The notes beneath the pieces are model-generated. The model did not search any database and was not told the DNA's origin. It saw nothing but the letters and a program-made list of their open reading frames with translations. Positions 33,876 through 42,167 of a stretch of 64,000 nucleotides of DNA are shown one piece after another (position 1 is the first letter of the stretch; each line of letters opens with the position of its first letter). A program made the position numbers and the translations under genes. Source of the stretch: Microbacterium sp. (GTDB lineage: Bacteria > Actinomycetota > Actinomycetes > Actinomycetales > Microbacteriaceae). The stretch is taken from positions 1 to 64,000 of the forward strand of contig NZ_JAPSHY010000014.1 of assembly GCF_031179285.1 (NCBI RefSeq), read 5' to 3'.

Positions 33876-34921
33876 GGCACCCGGTGAAGCCACGCCTCGG
33901 TGGCGAATTTCGACTCGACGAGCGCCTCCGCCTCGGCCAGTTCTTCCGCCGAGACCGCGCCGTCTTCGGCGTCGGTCAGCGAGCGGAAGGTGGCCTTGAA
34001 CCGTTCGATGATCTCGGCGCGGCTGAGTCCGGTCTGGCTCCGAAGCGGGTCGACCCGCTTGGCGGCAGAGGTCGTGCCCTTGTCGCTGAGCTTCTCCCGG
34101 CCGATGCGCAGCACCTCGGTCATCGCCTGGCCGTCGATGTCGTACGAGAGGGTGGCGTGGTGCAGCACCCCGCCGTTGGCGAGGCGCTTCTGCGCGGCCC
34201 CGCCGATCTTGCCGGTGGGACTCGCGATGTCGTTCAGCGGCTGATACACGGCGTCGATGCCGAGTGAGCGCAGCGCCTGGAGCACCCAGTCGTCGAGGAA
34301 GGCGTACGAGTCGGCGAAGGTCATGCCCTGCACGAGGGATGCCGGCACATACAGCGAGTACGTGATGATCTGCCCCGCGGCCATCATCATCGCCCCTCCC
34401 CCGGAGATCCGGCGAACGACGTCGAATCCGTGCCGCGCCGCGCCTTCCGGGTCGACCTCGTTGCGGTACGACTGGAACGAGCCGATGACGACGGCCGACT
34501 CGTCCCACTCCCAGATCCGCAGGGTCGGGCGACGGCGTCCCTCGCCGACCCGGGCGGTGAGCACCTCGTCGAGAGCGAGGTTCATGCGCGGTGAGACGGC
34601 CTTGTCGTGCACGATCTCCCAGTCGAAGTCGCGCCATCCGGGCGCGGTGACGAGGGCCCGGCGCACAGCGGTGCCGACGGCGTCGGGGGTGAACCCGAGC
34701 AGCTGCGCACCGTCAGGGAGTGCCCGACGAACCGCCGATGCGATCGCGGACGCATCCGTCTCGATCGGCAGGCCCGTGACCGCGGCGTTGATGTCGTCGA
34801 GGGCGTCGTCGGGCTCGAGGAAGAAGTCGCCGGCGAGACGGAACCGGGCGATCTTTCCGTCTTCCACGTCGAGGTCGACGACGACGAGCTTCCCGCCTGG
34901 AACCTTGTATTCACCGTGCAC
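33872..34921 (-). CDS. Lipoate-protein ligase A-like with N-terminal accessory domain
   Basis: 349 aa. Residues about 1-90 match the lipoate accessory (LplB/C-terminal) domain (YKVPGGKLVVVDLDVEDGKI), here placed first; about 105-300 is the LplA catalytic domain with LALDEVL, VVIGSFQ and the lysine segment PTGKIGGAAQKR. The substrate loop reads RRISGGGAMMMAAGQ, lacking the usual His after GGG. It attaches lipoate or octanoate to E2/H proteins. GTG start. Coupled to the methyltransferase gene. Confidence 0.8.
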   Translation of the reverse strand: MHGEYKVPGGKLVVVDLDVEDGKIARFRLAGDFFLEPDDALDDINAAVTGLPIETDASAIASAVRRALPDGAQLLGFTPDAVGTAVRRALVTAPGWRDFDWEIVHDKAVSPRMNLALDEVLTARVGEGRRRPTLRIWEWDESAVVIGSFQSYRNEVDPEGAARHGFDVVRRISGGGAMMMAAGQIITYSLYVPASLVQGMTFADSYAFLDDWVLQALRSLGIDAVYQPLNDIASPTGKIGGAAQKRLANGGVLHHATLSYDIDGQAMTEVLRIGREKLSDKGTTSAAKRVDPLRSQTGLSRAEIIERFKATFRSLTDAEDGAVSAEELAEAEALVESKFATEAWLHRVP

Positions 34922-34968
34922 GGAACCAGCTTAAGCCGCGCGGGGCGCCCGTGCTCCTGCCCGCCGGA

Positions 34969-35826
34969 TCAGTCGCGCGAGGGGATGCGGCGATCGAGCC
35001 ACGACAGCAGGTCGGCGCGGACCTCGTCCTGCTGCAGCTCATTGAAGATCTCGTGCCGCGCGTCCGGGTAGACCAGCGTCGTCACGTCGCTGAAGCCGGA
35101 ACGTGTGCGGTAGTCCTGGGCGAGCAGGTGCACGCTGCGCGGTCCGCCCACCGGGTCGTCGCGGCCGACGAGCAGCAGCATGGGGATGTCTCGGCCGAGG
35201 TTCCTCGCGGGCCGACCATACAGCTTGGCGGCCTCGATCGGCCCGAAGAGCTTCAGCAGCGGGACGGCTGTCGTGAGCGGGTCATCCCCGAACGCGCGCC
35301 ACACCTCGGGGTCGCGCGACAGCCACTCGAAGCCGGTCGCCTCGGTTGCCGCCCAGCGTGCGTTCAGCGGAGCGGGGTTCATCATCCTCGGCGTCCGAAG
35401 GGCCGAGCCCGAGAGGATCACGGCATCCCAGGCCTCGGGGTGATCGTTGACCAGCATCTGGGCGAGGAAGGATCCCCAGGAGTGCCCGAGCAGCACGAGC
35501 GGCAGATCAGGATGGTCCTCGCGGATGATGCCGGTCAGCTGCCAGATCGCGTCTTCGGTCGCGCGCAGGCCGCCCTTGCCGAGCCGGCCGAGCCTGGCCG
35601 GCCCTCCGTGCTGGCGGATGCCGGTGCGGCCGTGACCGCGGTGATCGTCGGCGTACACGATGAAACCGGCCGCGGTCAGGGCGCCGATCAGCGCCGGGTA
35701 GCGGCCGGCGTGCTCCCCGACACCGTGCAGCAGCTGGACGACTCCCCGCGCGGTGCCCGCCGCCGGATGCACGTCGTAGACGATGGCGATGCCGTGGGCA
35801 TCGGTGAATTCACGCGTATCCGTCAC
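34969..35826 (-). CDS. Alpha/beta hydrolase (monoacylglycerol-lipase-like, S33)
   Basis: 285-aa hydrolase: VQLLHGVGEHAGRY (oxyanion region, about residues 30-43), YADDHRGHGRT, nucleophile elbow LGHSWGS with Ser near residue 115, Asp in GRDDPVG and His in DARHEIFNE. GTG start at 35826. The pattern is that of lysophospholipase/monoglyceride lipases. Cytoplasmic. Confidence 0.85.
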   Translation of the reverse strand: MTDTREFTDAHGIAIVYDVHPAAGTARGVVQLLHGVGEHAGRYPALIGALTAAGFIVYADDHRGHGRTGIRQHGGPARLGRLGKGGLRATEDAIWQLTGIIREDHPDLPLVLLGHSWGSFLAQMLVNDHPEAWDAVILSGSALRTPRMMNPAPLNARWAATEATGFEWLSRDPEVWRAFGDDPLTTAVPLLKLFGPIEAAKLYGRPARNLGRDIPMLLLVGRDDPVGGPRSVHLLAQDYRTRSGFSDVTTLVYPDARHEIFNELQQDEVRADLLSWLDRRIPSRD

Positions 35827-35863
35827 GCCCCCACCCTAGTCAGCCTGCCGGTCGTCTCCGGCC

Positions 35864-35934
35864 CGCGAGACTGCAGTCGCGCGCCGAGAACGTGACGGAA
35901 AGCCACCCCCTCGGCGGGAGAGTGCAGTCTCGCG
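35864..35934. repeat. Nested double hairpin between hydrolase and cutC
   Basis: CGCGAGACTGCA (35864-35875) pairs perfectly with TGCAGTCTCGCG (35923-35934); inside, CGCCGAG (35882-35888) pairs with CTCGGCG (35910-35916). The 71-nt element occupies most of the 128-bp spacer between two minus-strand genes. It may terminate cutC transcription or be a repeat family; its GAGAC/GTCTC words recall the array at 6 kb. Confidence 0.6.
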
Positions 35935-35954
35935 GCAGAGGGCCGTCTCGCGCG

Positions 35955-36692
35955 TCAGCGGCCGAGGGAACGCACGACCGCAAGGGCTGTCTCGAGATCG
36001 GTGACCTCGTAGCCGCCGACACCGTCGGAGGCCGATCCCATGCGGACTCCCCCCTGCTGCGTCACCGACCGCTTCGCCGAGAAATGCAGCGCGTCGACTC
36101 CCACGGCGGCGAGCGCCGGCGCTGTCGCCGCATCCACCCCGCTGCCTGCCATGATCTCGATCTGACCCTCCGCCGCCACGACGAGTGCGCGGAGTGTGTC
36201 GATGCCGTCGATCGCAGCGGACGCCCCGCCCGAGGTGAGCACGCGTCGTAGGCCGAGCGCGCGCGCCGCCGCCAGGGTCGCCAGCGGGTCTGCGGACATG
36301 TCGATGGCACGGTGGAGGGTGACGGATGCCGTCCCGGCGGCGTCGCGCAGTCGGGTCATCGCGGCGACGTCGAGCCGCCCCGCATCGTCGAGCACGCCGA
36401 TCACCACGCCGGCCGCCCCGGCTTCGACGGCGCGACGCACGTCCCGCTCGGCGGTCGCGAGCTCGTCCGCGTCATAGTGGAATCCGCCGGCGCGCGGTCG
36501 GATCAGCACGTGCGTCTCGGGCCCGTCGTCGCCCGCGGCCTCGAGAGTGAGCTCGATCGTGGCCGGCGACGGCGTGAGACCACCGAGGGCCAGAGCCTGA
36601 GCGAGTTCGACGCGCGCGGCACCGACCTCGCGGGCGACCCGCATTCCAGCGGGATCCTGCACGGCGATTTCCAGGGCGAGCGTTCGGGTCAC
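35955..36692 (-). CDS. cutC: CutC-family protein
   Basis: 245-aa TIM barrel: LEIAVQDPAGMRVAREVGAARVEL start, VLIRPRAGGFHYDADEL (about residues 63-79) and VLTSGGASAAIDGID (about 160-174) are CutC hallmarks. Historically linked to copper homeostasis, though the role is disputed. GTG at 36692. Divergent from marR with a MarR operator between. Confidence 0.88.
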   Translation of the reverse strand: MTRTLALEIAVQDPAGMRVAREVGAARVELAQALALGGLTPSPATIELTLEAAGDDGPETHVLIRPRAGGFHYDADELATAERDVRRAVEAGAAGVVIGVLDDAGRLDVAAMTRLRDAAGTASVTLHRAIDMSADPLATLAAARALGLRRVLTSGGASAAIDGIDTLRALVVAAEGQIEIMAGSGVDAATAPALAAVGVDALHFSAKRSVTQQGGVRMGSASDGVGGYEVTDLETALAVVRSLGR

Positions 36693-36757
36693 CCGTCCAT
36701 TCTGCCCTCCGCGCGCGCAGGGGCCCGCAGCATCCGGTCTTTCCCCTTCCAAGAAGA

Positions 36758-36774
36758 TTAGATAGGCTATCTAA
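36758..36774. promoter_or_regulatory. MarR operator abutting the marR start codon
   Basis: TTAGATAG-G-CTATCTAA is a perfect 8+1+8 palindrome ending 3 bp before the ATG at 36778. No ribosome site fits, so the message is probably leaderless or nearly so, and bound MarR would cover the promoter and start. Confidence 0.75.
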
Positions 36775-36777
36775 GTA

Positions 36778-37218
36778 ATGTCTGAGTCTGATGAAGCCCT
36801 CCACCTCACCGCCACAGACCTTCGCATGGCCACGTTCCGGCTCGCCCGGCGCCTGCGCAGCGCCCGTGCGGCCGACTCGATGAGCGACACACAGTTGGCG
36901 GTGCTCGCCGGCCTCCGCATGCACGGCCGACGTACGATCTCTGCGCTCGCGGAGAGTGAGCACATCACCGCTCCCTCGATGAGCAGCATCGTCAACGGTC
37001 TCGAGGAGCAGGGTCTCGTCGTGCGGATCCCCGACGAGGACGATCGCCGCCGTGTACAGGTCGAGATCACCGCGGCCGGCACCGAGATCGTCGCCGAGAC
37101 CATCCGCCGACGCGACCACCTCCTGGCTGCGATGCTCGACCGGGTCGACTTCACCGCCGAAGAGCTCGCCACGTTGCGAGAGGCCAGTGCACTCATGAGG
37201 AGGGTGGCCGAACGATGA
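36778..37218 (+). CDS. MarR-family regulator
   Basis: 146-aa winged-helix protein: HTH core ALAESEHITAPSMSSIVNGLEEQGLV (about residues 59-84) and wing DEDDRRRVQVEIT (about 90-102). Its stop overlaps the start of an MFS transporter (ATGA), a classic repressor-efflux pair. Likely autorepressed through the palindrome at 36758. Confidence 0.88.
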   Translation: MSESDEALHLTATDLRMATFRLARRLRSARAADSMSDTQLAVLAGLRMHGRRTISALAESEHITAPSMSSIVNGLEEQGLVVRIPDEDDRRRVQVEITAAGTEIVAETIRRRDHLLAAMLDRVDFTAEELATLREASALMRRVAER

Positions 37219-38549
37219 GCGCGATGTTCCGCTCCTTCTCCAACATCAACTACCGCATCTGGTTCGCCGGCGCCCTGGTGTCGAACATCGGGGGCTGGAT
37301 GCAGGCGACGGCCCAGGACTGGGTCGTGCTCACCGAACTCACCGACAATGACGCGACCGCGATGGGCGTCACGATGGCCCTGCAGTTCGGACCTCCCCTG
37401 GTGCTGGTCAGCCTGACCGGCTGGGTGGCCGACCGCTTCGAACGACGCCGCATCCTGCTGGCCACGCAGGCCTCGCTGCTGCTGCTGGCCGTCGCCGCCG
37501 GTGTGCTGCTGCTCACCGGTGTGATGACCCTGCCGATGATGTTCGGCTTCGCGCTGGGATTCGGCGTCGTCAACGCCTTCGACGCTCCGGCGCGGCAGGC
37601 GTTCGTGTCCGACATGGTCTCGACCGTTGAGACCTCGAACGCGGTCGCCCTCAACTCCGCATCCTTCAACCTGGCGCGCATGATCGGACCCGCCGTCGGG
37701 GGCCTCCTGATCGTGGCGATCGGCTCGGGCTGGGTGTTCGTGGTGAACGCGGCGACATTCCTGGCGATGATGTTCGCTCTGCTCATGATGCGAACCGGGC
37801 TCCTCGCTCCCCGACCGAAGAACCGTAGTCGCGGCGGCCTCGCCGCCGGCTTCCGCTACGTCTGGGGCCGCAGCGATCTGCGCGTCGTGTTCGTGATGGT
37901 GTTCCTCATCGGCGCCTTCGGCATGAATTTCCCGATCTTCGCCTCGACGATGGCGATCGAGTTCGACAGCGGTGCCGACGGCTACGGCGTGCTCAGTTCG
38001 ATCCTGGCCATCGGTTCGCTCGTCGGCGCTCTGCTCGCCGCTCGACGCGACCGCGCGCGGGTGCGCGTGATGATCGCAGCTGCGGGCGGGTTCGGCGTCG
38101 CCGCCTTCGTCTCGTCGGCCATGCCGTCGTACATCTCGTATGCCGTCACGCTGATGTTCATCGGGTTCATGATCGTGACCCTGCTGACGACGGCGAACGG
38201 CTACGTGCAGATCACCACCGACGCTGCGCTGCGGGGCAGAGTGCTCGCGCTGTACATGGCGGTGATCATGGGGTCGACGCCGGTCGGCGCCCCGATCGCC
38301 GGCTGGGTGGCTGACGTCTTCGGTCCTCGCGCGGCGATCATGCTCGGCGGAGCCGCGGGGCTCGTCGCCTGCCTGATCGGCACGATCTGGGTGCTCTCAT
38401 CCGGCCGGCTGCACCGGCGCACGGAGAGCCGCTTCCTGCTGACGCTCGACGAGACACGGCCGCTGGCCGTCGTCGACGAGGCCGACCCGGTGGAGTTCAG
38501 TGACGAGGCGGCGCAGACCACGCCGATCCGCACCGCCCGCAAGGAGTGA
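37215..38549 (+). CDS. MFS transporter (EntS-like efflux)
   Basis: 444 aa with 12 predicted membrane helices. The loop 2-3 motif GWVADRFERRRILLATQ (about residues 75-91) and MIGPAVGGLLI identify the MFS_3/EntS branch. Coupled to marR, so probably drug or metabolite export. C-terminal 40 residues are acidic and cytoplasmic. Confidence 0.85.
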   Translation: MSAMFRSFSNINYRIWFAGALVSNIGGWMQATAQDWVVLTELTDNDATAMGVTMALQFGPPLVLVSLTGWVADRFERRRILLATQASLLLLAVAAGVLLLTGVMTLPMMFGFALGFGVVNAFDAPARQAFVSDMVSTVETSNAVALNSASFNLARMIGPAVGGLLIVAIGSGWVFVVNAATFLAMMFALLMMRTGLLAPRPKNRSRGGLAAGFRYVWGRSDLRVVFVMVFLIGAFGMNFPIFASTMAIEFDSGADGYGVLSSILAIGSLVGALLAARRDRARVRVMIAAAGGFGVAAFVSSAMPSYISYAVTLMFIGFMIVTLLTTANGYVQITTDAALRGRVLALYMAVIMGSTPVGAPIAGWVADVFGPRAAIMLGGAAGLVACLIGTIWVLSSGRLHRRTESRFLLTLDETRPLAVVDEADPVEFSDEAAQTTPIRTARKE

Positions 38550-38622
38550 GCGCCGTCAGGCATCGTCCCGGCCTGAGGCGGCGAGCCTGACGCGGCGAGC
38601 GCCGTCGGGCTACCGTGGATGG

Positions 38623-40515
38623 ATGAGCGGATCCGAGAGCAGCGACAGTCTTCCCGGGGAGATCACCGCCGAACCGAAGCTCGAAAGCCCGGCGAGACGG
38701 TCTCTTCCGCCCGTGCAGCGGTGGGTGTTCTGGCCGGCATCGGTGATCATCGCCGTGTTCGTGGCCTTCACGCTCGCCGCGCCCCATCTGGCCGAACAGC
38801 TGTTCTCGGTCATCCAGACGAGCATCGTCAACGCGTTCAACTGGTATTACGTGCTGATCGCGGCCTTCTTCGTCGCCTTCAGCCTGTTTCTCGGCTTCAG
38901 CCGGTTCGGCGACATCAAGCTGGGGCGCGACGATGACGAGCCCGAGTTCTCGCTGCTGAGCTGGTTCTCGCTGCTGTTCGCCGCCGGAATGGGCATCGGC
39001 CTCGTCTTCTACGGCGTCGCCGAGCCGCTCACCCATTTCGTGTCGCCCCGACCGGGGGTCGCCGGCACACCCGAGCAGCTCGCACAGCAGGCGCTCAGCC
39101 AGACCTACTTGCACTGGGGCGTGCATGCCTGGTCGATCTACGTCGTCATCGGCCTGGCCCTCGCGTACGCGATCCACCGCCGTCGCCGGCCGATCTCGAT
39201 CCGGTGGACGCTCGAACCCCTGCTCGGCAAGTGTGTCGAGGGCGGATGGGGACACGCGATCGACGTGATCGCCCTCGTCGGCACGCTCTTCGGGGTCGCC
39301 ACGTCTCTCGGACTCGGGGTACTGCAGATCAGCTCAGGGCTCGAATCCGCCGGCATCGCAGAGCCGGACGTGACGACGCAGGTGATCATCATCCTGGTCA
39401 TCTCCGTCTTCGTGCTCATGTCGGTGCTGTCGGGTGTCACCAAGGGTATGAAGTGGCTGTCGAACTTCAACCTCGTGATGGCCGGGCTACTCGTGCTCTA
39501 CCTCCTGATCGCGGGGCCGAGCGAGTTCCTGCTGCGCGACTTCGTTCAGTCGATCGGCAACTACATCCAGAACTTCATCGGGCTCTCGTTCAACGTCAGC
39601 GCCTTCCAGGGCTCGGCCGGCGAGCAATGGCAGGCGCAATGGACGTCCTTCTACTGGGGGTGGTGGATCTCGTGGGCGCCCTTCGTGGGCATCTTCATCG
39701 CCCGCATCTCGAAGGGCCGCACCGTGCGGCAGTTCGTCGCCGGCGTCATCCTCGTGCCGACACTTCTCGGAATCCTCTGGTTCTCAGTGTTGGGCGGCTC
39801 CGCCCTTGCCATCGAGCTGAACGAGCCGGGAACGCTGACGACAAACGGCGAGGTCGATCTCCAGGGTGCCCTCTTCGCCCTCCTGCAGCACGTGCCCGGA
39901 ACGGCCGTCGTGACGATCGGCGCCCTGGTGCTGATCGCGATCTTCTTCATCACCTCCGCCGACTCCGGCGCGCTCGTGATGGGCATGATCGCCACCGGTG
40001 GCCAGCAGAACCCGAAACGACGGATCCGAGCCTTCTTCGTGCTGGTGACCGCGACCCTTGCCATCGCGCTCCTTCTGGCCGGCGGCCTGACCGCCCTGCA
40101 GACCGCGGCGATCACCATCGCCCTTCCGTTCAGCGTCGTGCTGCTGCTGATGTGCTGGGCGACGATGCTCGCCTTCATCCGCGAGCGGCGAGCCTACGCG
40201 CGTGCGGAGCGCGCCCAGCTCATCGACCGGATCGGCGACTACTACGGCCTCGAGGTCGAGTCCCATGACGAGCGCGGGATCCTCGGCGCTCAGCCGCGAT
40301 GGATACGCAATCTGCAGCGGCGATTCCGCCTCCCCGTGGCGCCGGCGAACCCCACGCGACCGTCGCCGGCGTTGCTGAGCAGCGATGGAAGGTCGGACTC
40401 GGGCCCGGCGACGCTCGACGTCGATGACCTCGTCTCCGCCGACGAGCTCTCCGCCCATGACGATCCGGACGTGCCGGAGCACGGAGAGGGCGAGGCACCG
40501 CAGCTGCCACGGTGA
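38623..40515 (+). CDS. BCCT-family (betaine/choline/carnitine) transporter
   Basis: 630 aa with 12 helices. Signatures: MGIGLVFYGVAEPLTHF (about residues 123-139, substrate/Na+ region) and the Trp-rich WTSFYWGWWISWAPFVGIF segment in TM8 (about 338-356). Long hydrophilic N- and C-terminal tails (the latter about 110 residues, acidic) suggest osmotic gating as in BetP. Probably imports compatible solutes. Followed by a small acidic protein gene 58 bp later. Confidence 0.9.
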   Translation: MSGSESSDSLPGEITAEPKLESPARRSLPPVQRWVFWPASVIIAVFVAFTLAAPHLAEQLFSVIQTSIVNAFNWYYVLIAAFFVAFSLFLGFSRFGDIKLGRDDDEPEFSLLSWFSLLFAAGMGIGLVFYGVAEPLTHFVSPRPGVAGTPEQLAQQALSQTYLHWGVHAWSIYVVIGLALAYAIHRRRRPISIRWTLEPLLGKCVEGGWGHAIDVIALVGTLFGVATSLGLGVLQISSGLESAGIAEPDVTTQVIIILVISVFVLMSVLSGVTKGMKWLSNFNLVMAGLLVLYLLIAGPSEFLLRDFVQSIGNYIQNFIGLSFNVSAFQGSAGEQWQAQWTSFYWGWWISWAPFVGIFIARISKGRTVRQFVAGVILVPTLLGILWFSVLGGSALAIELNEPGTLTTNGEVDLQGALFALLQHVPGTAVVTIGALVLIAIFFITSADSGALVMGMIATGGQQNPKRRIRAFFVLVTATLAIALLLAGGLTALQTAAITIALPFSVVLLLMCWATMLAFIRERRAYARAERAQLIDRIGDYYGLEVESHDERGILGAQPRWIRNLQRRFRLPVAPANPTRPSPALLSSDGRSDSGPATLDVDDLVSADELSAHDDPDVPEHGEGEAPQLPR

Positions 40516-40573
40516 CGAATCGCGGCTTGTCAATCCCCTGACGGGCGCCGGGTCGGCGACATAGCCTCCTGGC

Positions 40574-40858
40574 ATGGACGAGAACACAGAACGCACCCCG
40601 CATCCGGAGGATCCCGCAGAAGGCGCCCCTGGCGTCGACGACACGACCGGCGCCAACGGCCAGGGCGCCACGCAGGGCGGAGCCATCCAGGGCGACAGCT
40701 CGCACGGCGACTCTCCCCGCGGCGCCATCCAGGGCGACGCCGGCGAGCAGCGCTCCCCGTTGGGGGGCGACGAGAACACCGAGGATCAGCTCGGCGCTGA
40801 CAACGCGGCCGAACAGGACACACTGCGCACCCTCGATCCCGACGACTCACCCGCCTGA
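40574..40858 (+). CDS. Small acidic low-complexity protein
   Basis: 94 aa, strongly acidic, Gly/Asp/Glu/Gln rich, predicted disordered. GAIQGD occurs twice (about residues 37-42 and 50-55) and DENTE twice (2-6 and 66-70). No transmembrane or signal segment. Codon usage fits the neighbours and a terminator follows its stop, supporting a real gene. Might be a hydrophilin-like stress protein linked to the osmolyte transporter upstream; this is conjecture. Confidence 0.55.
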   Translation: MDENTERTPHPEDPAEGAPGVDDTTGANGQGATQGGAIQGDSSHGDSPRGAIQGDAGEQRSPLGGDENTEDQLGADNAAEQDTLRTLDPDDSPA

Positions 40859-40881
40859 TCGAGACGGTCGCGTCTGACGTG

Positions 40882-40920
40882 ACAGGGGCGGCCCTCCCGG
40901 TCCGGGAAAGCCGCCCTTGT
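40882..40920 (+). terminator. Terminator after the BCCT/acidic-protein genes
   Basis: ACAGGGGCGGC (40882-40892) pairs with GCCGCCCTTGT (40910-40920) with one G-U pair; an inner CCCGG-T-CCGGG extends the stem. Located 23 bp after the stop and 30 bp before the convergent rocD stop. Confidence 0.7.
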
Positions 40921-40949
40921 CGCGTCGCGGCCGTGAGCCGTTGAGATTC

Positions 40950-42167
40950 TCAGGCCCCGAGCACGAACCGAAGCTGCTCGACGGCCCAGTCGAGCTCGGT
41001 CGCTCGGATCACCAGCGGCGGGGCCATGCGGATGGTCTGGCCGTGCGTGTCCTTGACGAGCACCCCTCGGGCCATCAACCGCTCGGCGATCGCGCGACCG
41101 GTCCCCCGCGAGGGATCGATGTCGACGCCGGCCCAGAGACCGGCGATGCGCACGGCGGTGACCCCGTTGCCGATGAGCGGCTCCAGTCCCTGCTGCAGGT
41201 GAGCACCCAGCGCCCTGGCCCGCTCCTGGAACTCTCCGGTCGCGAGCATCTCGACGACGCGGAGCCCGACGGCGGCAGCGAGCGGATTGCCCCCGAAGGT
41301 CGAACCGTGTTCGCCCGGTCGGATGACGCCCAGGACATCACGGTCGCCGACCACGGCGGAGACGGGCAGGATGCCGCCGCCGAGGGCCTTGCCCAGAAGG
41401 TACAGGTCGGGCACGACACCCTCTCGGTCGCAGGCGAAGGTCTCGCCGACGCGTCCGAGACCCGACTGGATCTCATCGGCGATGAACAGCACCTGCCGCT
41501 CGTCGCAGATCTCCCGGATGCGCCGCAGGTAGCCCTCCGGAGGGATGACCACGCCACCCTCGCCCTGGATGGGCTCGATGAGGATCGCTGCGGTCTCCTC
41601 GGTGATGGCCGCGGCCACGGCATCCGCATCCCCGTAGGGGACCACGTCGAAGCCGGGCGTGTACGGACCGAAGTCGTCGCGCGCCTGCTCGTCGTCGCTG
41701 AAGCTCACGATGGTGGTGGTGCGGCCGTGGAAGTTGCCGGTGGCGACGATGATGCGCGCACGCCCTTCGGCGATGCCTTTGACCCGGTAGCCCCAGGCGC
41801 GGGCGACCTTGATGCCCGTCTCGACGGCCTCGGCGCCGGTGTTCATCGGCAGCACGAGCTCCTTGCCGCAGAGGGCAGCGAGTGCCGCCGCGAAGGGCTC
41901 GAGCCGGTCGCTCATGAACGCGCGGCTGATGAGGGTGACCCGCCCGAGCTGCTCGGTGAGGGCGGCGACCAGCGCAGGATGGCGGTGACCGAAGTTGACC
42001 GCGGAATAGGCGGCGAGCAGGTCGAGGTATCGCTTGCCCTCGACATCGGTCACCCAGGAGCCCTCGCCCCGCGCGATGTTCACCGGGAGCGGGTGATAGT
42101 TCTCGGCGACGTGCGGTTCGGCGGCGATCACTTCTGACGGGTCGAGAACGGTCTCAGCAGCGGTCAC
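40950..42167 (-). CDS. rocD: Ornithine--oxo-acid aminotransferase
   Basis: 405-aa class III PLP enzyme making glutamate semialdehyde from ornithine. Motifs: NFHGRTTTIVSFS (about residues 141-153), ADEIQSGLGR (about 229-238), the PLP Lys in LLGKALGGGILPVS (about 255-268) and HGSTFGGNPLAAAVG. GTG at 42167 overlaps the stop of the hydrolase gene (GTGA). Its product P5C/GSA is the substrate of the P5CDH half of PutA encoded 3 kb upstream. Confidence 0.92.
   Translation of the reverse strand: MTAAETVLDPSEVIAAEPHVAENYHPLPVNIARGEGSWVTDVEGKRYLDLLAAYSAVNFGHRHPALVAALTEQLGRVTLISRAFMSDRLEPFAAALAALCGKELVLPMNTGAEAVETGIKVARAWGYRVKGIAEGRARIIVATGNFHGRTTTIVSFSDDEQARDDFGPYTPGFDVVPYGDADAVAAAITEETAAILIEPIQGEGGVVIPPEGYLRRIREICDERQVLFIADEIQSGLGRVGETFACDREGVVPDLYLLGKALGGGILPVSAVVGDRDVLGVIRPGEHGSTFGGNPLAAAVGLRVVEMLATGEFQERARALGAHLQQGLEPLIGNGVTAVRIAGLWAGVDIDPSRGTGRAIAERLMARGVLVKDTHGQTIRMAPPLVIRATELDWAVEQLRFVLGA

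Noticed and set aside
33876..34637. N-terminal extension of the methyltransferase into the lipoate ligase gene
   Set aside because: The lipoate ligase has clear motifs in its own frame there; GTG at 33875 with the GTGA overlap is the sensible start.
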